Of a stretch of 64,000 bases of DNA, positions 55,519-64,000 are shown piece by piece (position 1 is the stretch's first letter; every line of letters begins with the position of its first letter). The translations under genes and the position numbers were made by a program. A model generated the notes under the pieces. That model had not been told where the DNA came from, made no database searches, and worked only from the letters and a program-made list of their open reading frames with translations. Source of the DNA: Cylicocyclus nassatus (taxonomy: Eukaryota > Nematoda > Chromadorea > Rhabditida > Strongylidae); the NCBI GenBank assembly GCA_958299035.1, contig CATQJL010000316.1:91038443-91102442 (forward strand), given 5' to 3'.

Positions 55519-55759
55519 CAGGGCTCGGCGCAGGTGGCTTATAAGCAAGCTGTGTATCGTTTTTTGGTGTAAAAACCAAAGGGGATATCGTCTTTGTGGG
55601 TCTGCAATCAGGTTTTTTAGTGTCGATGTTTCGTTTCTTTAGTCGATTCGGATATTTCGAATAAGGGTCAAATAAAACTTCGTGAAATTTTGCGAAAATC
55701 AGGAGGAGGGAGGGGCTTCGTTTTTGCATTTTCGGGAAGCCACCTCGTGCCGAGCCCTG
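55519..55759. mobile_element. hAT MITE family A, copy 7
   Basis: Ends CAGGGCTCGGCGCAGGTGGC and GCCACCTCGTGCCGAGCCCTG. Flanks ttaaaaac / ataaaaag match at 6 of 8. Confidence 0.8.
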
Positions 55760-56360
55760 ATAAAAAGTCGTTGCGCTTTTTTATAACTCACATGAGTAAT
55801 TTTAAAAATTTCGCAACCTATTCTTGAGGGGCGAGGGAGTGTAAAGGTAGTGTGAATTCAAAGGTATAGTAGGAGGAACGGTGTGGGCATCGGGCCTTTC
55901 CATAATGTTAGAAACGAGAATTTAATATGGAGAAGGGGAGTTGAGGCAGTTTTATGGTGCTCCGAGGATAGGGTAGACCAGGACGTCTAAGAAGTAAGGT
56001 ACATGCAGTGCTTCCTTTGCATAATGCTTTGACGTTTGAGGAGGAAGGGTTGACTTCTAGAAGACGATGATTAGCAGTGAAAAGTTGGAGCATTCGGTAG
56101 AGTAGAGTTGTGGATGAAGGTGTCATGAGATATGTGCATTTGAGTACTTAATATAATTTTTTGTCCATCAGCGCTGCATAACTACTTTAGTGTAATAGAT
56201 TTTTCAACGACATATTCGACAGTTATTATAGATGCCGGCTTTGGGTGTGTCAGAACAATGAACTGCACACTCTAAAAAATATGATACGGACAGCAATAAC
56301 TTTTTACTGTCATATGACCTTCAGGAGAATAGCTAGCGCTCATTCTGCTGATAAATAAAT
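55760..56360. other. No gene recognised
   Basis: The 72-aa minus frame 55908-56126 lacks support. Confidence 0.5.
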
Positions 56361-56393
56361 TTTTTGTAGACGAATACGTGCAGCAAAATCACA

Positions 56394-56597
56394 ATGGATT
56401 TTTTATTATTGGTTATGACATTGCTTTCGCCGGTCGGAGAGTATGTACTTTATCTCCAACCGAGCCATATCACAACAATGCTTTTTGCCGGTCGGACAGT
56501 ATGTGCTTTATCTCTAACCGAGACATATCGCAAATTGGCTGTCCCTGATTCAGATGTTTGGACGTATCGCTACAGTAACCTGACCTCTTTTATTTGA
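56394..56597 (+). CDS. Possible small secreted protein, with an internal 58-bp duplication
   Basis: The ATG lies 25 bases after a very good acceptor (AATTTTTTGTAG, AG at 56368-56369), as expected for a trans-spliced or internal 5' end. The 67-codon frame starts MDFLLLVMTLLSP, a plausible signal peptide, and ends at TGA. Bases 56425-56540 are two head-to-tail copies of a 58-bp unit (CCGGTCGGAGAGTATGTACT...). Since 58 is not a multiple of three, the second copy is read in another frame, so the present frame may be a damaged gene. Family unknown. Confidence 0.3.
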   Translation: MDFLLLVMTLLSPVGEYVLYLQPSHITTMLFAGRTVCALSLTETYRKLAVPDSDVWTYRYSNLTSFI

Positions 56598-56892
56598 GTA
56601 GCTGATTTTGATTCGGTAAAATTTTCCGAGTAAATTTCATGAGTACCCATAGCTTGGCTCATTCACTCATTATCAAAAAGAAAAACCAGGTTGATACGGG
56701 TTAAACTTCCGCGAGAGTCATAACTGATGAGAATTATGCCTTTCTTTCTCGATTATGGCTGATTAGATAATGTACAAAAAGTTTCTCAAAATTTTTCCGC
56801 TGTTCTCATTCTGGGCCACTTTCCTCTTCCTCTTTCCATACCCATTTCCGCTGATTATACCTGAGCATTGAATAAGTGTAATTCTTACAAGA

Positions 56893-57526
56893 GAACGATA
56901 CTCAGTGTCCGTGGCCTTTTGAGATGAAATGTATACCAATACACTCGCCTTCGAACGCTGATTTCAAATCTGATTTCCGCTTCTGCTGAACGTTTTCTGA
57001 GAGAAGTCATGAAGGATTCTCGCGCCAAATTTGGCCGCGCGAGGCACATACGATAGAAACACCAACATGGTAACATGTTAACATGCATTTTTCTATTCAT
57101 TGTCATTTTTATAGGCACCTCTTGGAATAAATATAGGAAACGCTCTATAAAAATGAATCCTCGTTGAGTTTTCAACGAGTAAGTACATGCATTTACCCCG
57201 AGAAAATCTAATTCTCAAAAAGAAGCTCAACAGCTTTCAAAAAGAAGCTTAATTGAGGCAATGCAAAACTGAAAAATACAAAAAAATCTGAAGCTACACC
57301 TGCATCAGCTTGTAAGGCTAACGCACTAGCCACTACACCACAACTACCGGCGGTATTTGGTGTTCCTATCATATCTCTGGAGGCCAAATTTGGCGCGAAA
57401 ATCCTTCATAACTTCTTTCAGAGAAACGTTCAGCAGAAATGGAAACCAGATTTGGAATCAGCGTTCGAAGGCGAGTGTATTGGTATACATTTCATCTCAA
57501 AAGGCTACGGACACTAAGTATCGTTC
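56893..57526. repeat. Inverted repeat, family N copy 2
   Basis: Arms of about 170 bp (56893-57062 and 57357-57526) from GAACGATACTCAGTGTCC to CGGACACTAAGTATCGTTC, including GCCAAATTTGGC and TGGTATACATTTCATCTC blocks. The spacer of about 295 bp includes a tRNA-like piece. It is related to 33739-34179. Confidence 0.75.
57290..57350 (-). pseudogene. tRNA-Val(TAC)-like fragment
   Basis: On the minus strand TGGTGTAGTGG is a good Pol III A box, followed by anticodon arm TTAGC-CTTACAA-GCTGA with anticodon TAC at 57314-57312. The T arm and B box are degenerate and the acceptor stem does not close, so it is a tRNA relic or the head of a tRNA-derived SINE. Confidence 0.5.
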
Positions 57527-58777
57527 CCTTGTTAGGCACCTTAAACTATTCGAAGACTGTAAGGGTCTCGATTACCAATCCATTCAAACTCTTATATAAG
57601 CCGTTTAACAAACGAACAATCAAGCGTCTTGTTTGCGCATTCAGGAATTTTTTTCCTAATCTATCCAACCATGAGAGCAATTAAACTTATGAGAAGACGT
57701 CAATCCAAAGTACTCAGCAGGAGTTCAATACACTCGATGCATGAGTTAATTTTTGTAATAAAATAAAGACTAGGAGAAATTCTTAGTGCCAGTACATTTC
57801 TTCACAATTACCGCCGCTTTCAAATTATTTACAACGCACTCAGCTGTGTGATAACAACACGTGCTTAGACGGCTTAGGAAGAAAGCTCTTTCCAAGAAAG
57901 AAAAGCTTCTTAACTATTCAACTGCTATTCTTGGGTTATTTTAAAACTTCCTTCGTCTTTGTATCTCTTTTTAAACAGCCGATATTGGTGGAAAGAACCA
58001 TTCCTTATGAACATTTATATCTTCTAAAAGCCATTTTCTTCTAATTCCTCAAACACAATTTCGTTTTCGTAGAATTTAGTTCAGTGTGTAGTTAAGCAAT
58101 TAGAAAGGACAACAAGACGAATCTGAGAATTTTCTTTTGCTCTGTTGCCTTGAAATCTACTGCCAGAAGAGAAAATTTCCTTTGAAACATATGTAGTGTT
58201 TGCTGGAGACCGATGCTACGAAATGCTTACCAAAATATGATTTTAGATTGAACCTATAGATTTTCAACATGCATGAAGTGTCGTTGTACTTTTAAGTTGC
58301 ATAAAAATCATGAACATATTGCTCTCGGATTTTCTATACGGTGTCAGATTAGACCTAGAATCATTATTACTGGAAAAACAAAAAGACTTCCTGAATTGTC
58401 AGCAACGAACAAATCAAAAATGTCAAAAAAGTGCATATTGTGGCACTTCAGGAAGAGCAAAATGTGGGTCTTTTCGGTCTCTTCTGCACAAAAAAAAAAT
58501 TCTGAAAAAACTTGTTGAAACTCTAGGTTAGCAACTGCTCAGCCGTTTATTGGCTACATAATGAGCAGGGCTTTTGCAGTTCTACTACATTCCAAATCAA
58601 GTTATGGCTTTGCAAAATGGAGGTTTTTGAGGGGGCGCTTTTTTAAAAGAAGTGTTTCTCGATTTTTGCCTACATTCGCTCATCGAGTAGTTGGTCGACG
58701 TGGTGCTTACAAAGAGGGCAGTAAAGACCTTAGGCTTAACTGTCGCTTGGGGCCCCCCAGCGGGTGGAGGACTACAT
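57527..58777. other. No gene recognised
   Basis: The plus frame 58310-58531 (73 aa, four cysteines, lysine-rich end) is the only one of note; no family or splice support. Confidence 0.35.
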
Positions 58778-58890
58778 GTCGCCGAAGTGGGAGGGTCCCG
58801 CGCGGACAGTGCACCAGATACTTAGCCAACGCATGTATTGTAATGTGTATTTGCCGCAGATGTCCGGCGGGACCTCCCACTTTCGGCGAC
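58778..58890. repeat. Foldback with 24-bp arms in a GC-rich block
   Basis: GTCGCCGAAGTGGGAGGGTC is mirrored by GACCTCCCACTTTCGGCGAC. The surrounding GC-rich block (58650-59150) keeps long frames open by composition. Confidence 0.7.
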
Positions 58891-59474
58891 TTATACTCCC
58901 CCCCCCCCACCAACTCCCAACGTCAGTGGTATCAAGGCTTTCCTGCATCGGCGGTAGGATGCAAGGGGTCCTTCCGTGAAACCAACGTACAAGTGGTGGC
59001 GATACTTGCGAGAAAGCCAAAAGCGCCTGCCACCCTACAACGCCATGCCACTCTTAGAGGCCCTTGCCACCAGCCTAACTTAGCAGTTATTACGGCACCT
59101 GCGGGTCAATACTTGCCCCGGCTATTGACGCTTGGGGCTTGTTCCTCATAATCTGGGCACTCAACCAGTGTCGTGTCAGAACCGATCGTTTACTCTAGGC
59201 AAGATTGAAAGATAACCACATGATGTTGCGAAATAATCTCGGAGCCATAGTCGAGCTTGGCTCACCGTATCGATCACAATACAGTTGCTAAATGTCCACC
59301 ATTTATCCACCTGTACTTCCTACGCTCAACAAAAGCGATGAGTATAACTGATTAGAGCTGTTACAATCTGGGGCCAGCGAATCAAAAAAACCCTTAAGCG
59401 TCATCGCCGACTGTCAGGCCCGAGCGCACCCCAAGTTACCTCGTTTCCTGTGGGAAAAGAAAGGCAAGATTCTA
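58891..59474. other. No gene recognised
   Basis: GC-rich to about 59150; the 196-aa frame that covers it is judged not to be a gene. Confidence 0.4.
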
Positions 59475-60908
59475 GGGGGGCGGAAGTTTCTCACCCGAGC
59501 CATATTCTCGCACCTAAGTAATGTGCCTGCCAGGATATGCGCTATAATTACGAGCTCCTCAGGAGACCAAGATATCGCAAGCCCCGCCCCCTTGTCCAGT
59601 GTTGCTCCAAATGATGAAACCGGATATTCGAAGAAACTTTCAATCGAAGTTCAGAAGTGAATCTGCTCCAATCAAGACCAAATTTCGGATGTAGAGATTT
59701 TCGAGGTTGCTCTTTTCACTAGTGGTACCTCGTTTGTTGCAAGATCAACGTTCAGCACCGCGAATGTCCAGTAGAGATCAAAAATGGGATTTGTATGAAA
59801 TTCAATCCTGAATACCAGAATATGGTTGAATCAAAATAGACTGCAAAAACTAGCACGTGTGTGTAAAATCATTCGTACTCTGTAACAAGTTAAATTCAGC
59901 TATAAACTATATTTCTGAGATTTTAAAATAACCCGAGTTTATCTCAAAATTCCAAAATCGCAACGGTTGCCTCCAGTGACAGCACGTCTGTGGCTTTTTT
60001 GCCTGAAGAAAGTCATTACGGATAATATTCTCAAACCAAATCTGGGAAAAAGCCAATACAGGTTAACCATTTTTTCGAGAGCTGGTAAACCTGAATTTGA
60101 TCTTGTTTTGAAAAAGGAGACCTCGGAAACCCCTAAATCAAATATTGATCTGTATTCAGGACTAGATTTTACGCAAAACTAATAAAGATGTTTTTCTCTA
60201 CTGTTTGACATCACTCCGAGCTTTCTAGGTCTGCTATGAAGCTTTATAGCATTCAGCCAGCTTCGATGACCTCAGTGACCTGTGATATATCAGGTTTCAA
60301 GAATTACTTGGCTGGGTCATTATCAGCGCCGTATTTTGACATATTCTTGAGACTGAATTCGGGAAGGAAAGCACTACGATCACATATGTATTCCTGCATC
60401 TGTCATTTCAATTCTATGGAAGTACTTCGTTTTTTTTGCGTGAGAAACACGTTTTAGTCTCCAAAATATTATTTGAAAAGTCAAAGCGCTATTGATATTG
60501 CACAAAGCATATATCGTTATGGAGAAAAGCGATTTTGAGAAAAATCGAAACTCTGAACTTTGGTCTTGATTTGGAAAAGATTTCGAAAACCTCTAAATCC
60601 GAATTTTCATCCTGGTAAAGCATTAACGGTGCGAACGTTGACTTTGCAAAACAAGTACCACTGTTGAAAAAAGAAACCTCGAGAACTCCTAAATCCGAAA
60701 TTTGGTCTTGATTGGAGCAAATTCACTTCTGAACTTCGATTTCGAAAGTTTCTTCGAAAATTCATCATCTGGAGCAACATTGGACAAGGGGGCGGGGCTT
60801 GCGATATCTTGGTCTCCTGAGGAGCTCGTAATTACGAGCCCGCATATGCCTGGCAGGCACATCACTTAGGTGCGAGAATATGGCTCGGGTGAGAAACTTC
60901 CCGCACCC
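59475..60908. mobile_element. Long-arm foldback element family E, copy 2
   Basis: Ends carry GGAAGTTTCTCACCCGAGCC inverted; perfect 8-bp duplication AGATTCTA (59467-59474, 60909-60916). The arms match copy 1 (20659-23464) for several hundred bases, and this copy lacks the 1.1-kb nested insert. Confidence 0.85.
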
Positions 60909-60920
60909 AGATTCTACTAT

Positions 60921-60971
60921 TCTACACTCCTCTTTGAAAGCATAAATAATGCTTTCAAAGAAGAGTGTAGA
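60921..60971. repeat. Short palindrome
   Basis: TCTACACTCCTCTTTGAAAG mirrored by CTTTCAAAGAAGAGTGTAGA, 22-bp arms with one mismatch, 7-base loop. Confidence 0.85.
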
Positions 60972-61020
60972 AGTGAATTGTCAAAAAGGCATATCCTTTA
61001 CGTAGTTTCGTTTTCGTTAG

Positions 61021-61253
61021 GCCTCAGGCAGAGTTCCCGCGATTTTATCGTCGCCATTCATCGTGACAAAACAGATGTTACGAATACATTGTACGCCGAT
61101 CTTCTTGTATTTCGGTTGTGATAGTTAGTCACGATCAGTCGTGGAAAACTATCACAACCGAAATGCAAGAACATCAGCATGCAACGATATTGTTACAGTC
61201 GTCTTTTCGCGACGAAACGCGAAGATGGATTCGCGTGAACTCTGCCCGAGGCC
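61021..61253. repeat. Inverted repeat with inner hairpin
   Basis: GCCTCAGGCAGAGTTCCCGC at the left is the inverse of TGAACTCTGCCCGAGGC at the right. Nested inside, TCTTGTATTTCGGTTGTGAT is mirrored by ATCACAACCGAAATGCAAGA. Confidence 0.7.
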
Positions 61254-61488
61254 TTATCGCCATAAGCAAAACACGTTCAAATAGAGACTAATTTGCCCTA
61301 CTGCATTACTTCGGCAAAAAAGAATTTTAAAAGCAAAGGTGTGCTTACTGTTTGTGTGGCACATTCTCTTCACTACAATGTCAAATCTTCATCATGTTGG
61401 AAGCAAATAACCGGAGTAGTGCCGTTTCTTGCTAGTTTGAAGCGATATGGTTGTCTATAAGGTCAAGGGAATTGAAAACAAGAGACAC

Positions 61489-62022
61489 TTAACCGACTTG
61501 CGCTTCCGTTTGCTCACAGAAATACTGTAGTTCTTTTACAGGTGCTTTCCTTGACAGCAATGTGAAGAGAAGAGCAGCAGCAGATGCGAATACTGTTATC
61601 ACAACTTCCAACAACAATGCTTGCTTCAAATCGAAAAATTCTCGCATAGAAGCTCCTCTAGCATCCGCTAGATCGCTTTTTGACGAGAATGGAAAAGCGT
61701 AGATTTTTCATATCTAACTCACCATTTTGGTATTAGTGTCCCGATAAAGACAATTATGTACATTCCATTAGATAGTTTGACTTTAGCGATTTGCAGCTAT
61801 CTTCACGTCATAACAATAAAAATCGTTTTTTAGTTACACTTATCAGTCAACTGAGCCTTGACTTCTTCAATTGGACAGACATCACCTGACAGCTACGTAT
61901 CCACCCTCCTTGTAAATTCAGGGAGTTATTACTTCGTTAGTGTATGTAGCAAGTTTGACCCTTTCCACGAGTTCCGAACTCCACTTCTTCCATAACAGCT
62001 GGTCTTCTCCTTCTTCTATCAT
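61489..62022 (-). CDS. Small membrane-protein gene divergent from the second glucosidase
   Basis: Two C-terminal exons fit together: 61796-61723 (acceptor GAAGATAG, donor GTGAGT, phase 2) and 61675-61489 (61 codons plus TAA), joined over a 47-bp intron whose acceptor (TCAAAAAG) is weak. They read KLSNGMYIIVFIGTLIPK, then DLADARGASMREFFDLKQ, a strong membrane helix (LLLEVVITVFASAAALLFTLL) and a short polar end. A likely first exon starts at ATG 62022 (MIEEGEDQLLWKKWSSELVE), but its join to the others was not settled, so the span is approximate. About 460 bp separate this start from the glucosidase ATG at 62486, a divergent arrangement with a shared TA-rich region. Family unknown. Confidence 0.42.
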
Positions 62023-62070
62023 GTTTCACTTCTACAACATAAACAGTACTCTTGAAATAGTCCCATGCAG

Positions 62071-62099
62071 ATATATATATATATATGTATATATATATT
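62071..62099. repeat. TA microsatellite
   Basis: Alternating AT with one G interruption, in the gap between divergent genes. Confidence 0.9.
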
Positions 62100-62485
62100 C
62101 CAAGTTTCTCTGGATTTTTGTGAATTTTGAGATCTATGCCAGCAAAACTGCGCTGGTCTCACCATGACTTCAAAGTCCCACATGCGAAAACACAGAAAAT
62201 CGCTCTCGAAACATCGATTGTGCAGTTCTCTTACAAACAAGAAAATGATAAGAACTTTAAGAGCGATCAAACTCAACTCTGGAGTGGGTTAACAGTGCAG
62301 CTGCACTCTAAAATAGATATTAGCTTGTAAAACATTCTCACCACCTCATTGTAAAAATGTACAAAAATGAGATTCGCGGCGATAGACAGAATTCGGAAAG
62401 ATTTGATTATGGAAAGAGTAAGCGTGAACACAAGTTGTGAACGCAAAGTCTAGATTTCACACTTTCTAGAACATTTTGATTCAGA

Positions 62486-63174
62486 ATGCGGTTCATACTG
62501 TACGTTCTCCTTCTGGGCATTGCCACAAGTCAGGATGTTCGTTTTGACTGTCATCCTGAACCAGATGCTAACAAGGCAGAATGTGAAAATAGGAAGTGTA
62601 TCTGGACGGAGGACACTACGGTACGCTTTAGTATCGGAACAAAAACTTTGGCTCCAACAGCAAAGGTTTCTTGCAGGAAGGGGCACCACATTGCTATATG
62701 AAATCCGGCATTGGCTACAAGCTTTTGAATAAGACAGGTGATGTGAGTTGAAACTTATAAGCATTTTTCGAAAATCCATGAGGTGAAATACTCAGGTGAG
62801 AACACTTACAAAGAACGACGGACCAAAGAGCCCTTGGGACAAAGATCTTAAGGAAATACTTTTCGCTTCAAAAAAAATTGGAAAGACCTTAAATGTCAAA
62901 ATCTACCTTCCTAACAGGTTTAGTTGCCATGCATTGGGAATATCCGCCAATGCATTTTATTGCAATTCAGGTACGAGCCACCACTTGATCTACCACTTGA
63001 GGAGTCCAAGTCGAGTGAGGAATTAGAGGTCAATGATTGACTTCATGTCGAAATGCACACAATCATCTAATCAGTTCAAACAATTTCAGCTTACCACATA
63101 CGATGACAAGGATCCATTTTACTTCACCGTCTCCCGTAAATCCACTCATACAACACTGTTTGACACTTCGTTAG
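62486..63174 (+). CDS. aagr: Second GH31 alpha-glucosidase, tandem paralogue: first five exons
   Basis: Exons 62486-62620, 62677-62742, 62796-62917, 62971-63028 and 63090-63174. Exons 2-5 (66, 122, 58 and 85 nt) have exactly the lengths and phases of exons 2-5 of the gene at 46233. The product starts with a signal peptide (MRFILYVLLLGIATSQ), then a trefoil-like module (FDCHPEPDANKAECENRKCI, later PHCYM in place of PWCF), then the N-terminal beta-domain (GKTLNVKIYLPNR; FDTSLG). ATTCAG lies directly before the ATG, as for trans-splicing. Exon 6 and the catalytic exons are not seen in the remaining 826 bp, so the gene either continues beyond the window after a long intron or is truncated. The shared layout points to tandem duplication, as known for aagr-1/aagr-2 in Caenorhabditis. 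Confidence 0.8.
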
Positions 63175-64000
63175 GTGCGTATCACACATGCACATTTAGT
63201 ATTTTATCTTCTAGAACTACTCTTGAATTGGTTAATCAAAGTTCCCCAGACAAAATACCGTCTGGTCTACTATCAGTTCCATAAATCCACCCTTATAAGC
63301 TTTGCAAAAGCAGACACCTTTACCAATGTGAAATGTGAACGTTCAAAAAGAGGCGGTTTGAGAGTTTTTCAGAAGGCAGTTCATTCGGGCTACACTTTTT
63401 GCTCTTGCTAAGGATCGTGGCACGAGTGGGAACGTCCTCTGTGACATTTTTGGACTCACTACTATCAGGAGTCCACACTAAAACAAATATTCTTGATAAT
63501 TGGTCCATAGTCCAATGATATTGAGAGAACACCGAACAGACAAACCGCAAAAAATGAAACAGATAATCGCTTACGGGCACGCTTTGCAGTCTGAGCAGGA
63601 AGGACCGTATAAGCGTCAGGCCCCGGGCACACCTCACGCAATCTCAGCCGCGACGAGATTTGGCAATACCAACTGTAAAACCCACCCTAAGCGCATTCTG
63701 AATGAACAGAAGATGGGATATTTTATCCATCTGCGAAAGTTGTACATAATGTGAGTTTGTAGTGTGCGGGTGGAAATTCAAAGATCTGGCAGATTGCCAG
63801 ATTGCGTGGTGACTGAAATCGCGTGAGGTATGTTCGGAGCCTAGAGGAAGAGTGCGAAACCGTTTCGTGCTAGCATAAAAGCTTTCAATGTGCAGCGCGA
63901 CAATTTATAGAAGAAGTTCTGGTTCTAAAGGGCCCAGCTCAGCTCAGTTAGCCGGAGCGGATCCAGTTAGTTTGCAAGAAAAAATGTCATTATCGTTCAT
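63175..64000. other. Expected intron 5 of the second glucosidase; nothing else recognised
   Basis: No copy of exon 6 (GLIFSDKFLQ-like) can be read here. Overlapping frames at 63175-63411 and 63500-63754 have no glucosidase similarity. Confidence 0.4.

Noticed and set aside
58561..59151. 196-aa open frame, the longest in the window
   Set aside because: It lies in a GC-rich block, crosses a foldback, overlaps open frames on the other strand and shows no domain or signal; length is explained by composition.

Overview
The window looks like nuclear DNA from a nematode, probably a repeat-rich rhabditid or strongylid. The evidence is: an AT-rich background; genes split by many short GT-AG introns (45-150 bp) with TTTTCAG-type acceptors; a serpentine chemoreceptor-type gene; a family-31 alpha-glucosidase with a trefoil module in the style of nematode aagr genes; and a 20/22 match to the nematode SL1 spliced leader. 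The species cannot be named from sequence alone. There are no operons, CRISPR arrays or other bacterial features.

Layout. 0-7 kb: the end of a chemoreceptor TM7 exon at the left edge, a Helitron, a mariner-like MITE, a foldback element, an SL1-like sequence and tRNA-Ser(TGA). 7-31 kb: minus-strand gene pieces among many repeats. These are a C-terminal tail (7.06-7.59 kb), a gene starting with a membrane anchor in a GC-rich zone (14.8-15.7 kb), a small membrane protein (18.7-19.7 kb) and a chemoreceptor (25.5-30.9 kb). In the chemoreceptor a 1.2-kb hAT element splits the TM7 exon and a 2.1-kb Helitron fills an intron. 31-46 kb: mostly repeats, including a 1.5-kb long-inverted-repeat Tc1/mariner-like element, 240-bp tandem repeats and palindromes. 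46.2-54.2 kb: the best gene, a complete 24-exon secreted or lysosomal alpha-glucosidase (948 aa, plus strand). 54-61 kb: more MITEs and foldbacks. 61.5-62.0 kb: a small minus-strand membrane-protein gene. It is divergent from a second glucosidase at 62.5 kb, which is a tandem paralogue whose first five exons are visible.

Genes and repeats. The two glucosidases are a local duplication with the same intron layout and probably hydrolyse alpha-glucosides. Transposons dominate the rest: five Helitrons with A|T junctions, seven copies of one hAT MITE family mostly with 8-bp target duplications, an unrelated hAT MITE, long-arm foldbacks and nested insertions. Several sit inside genes, and one breaks an exon.
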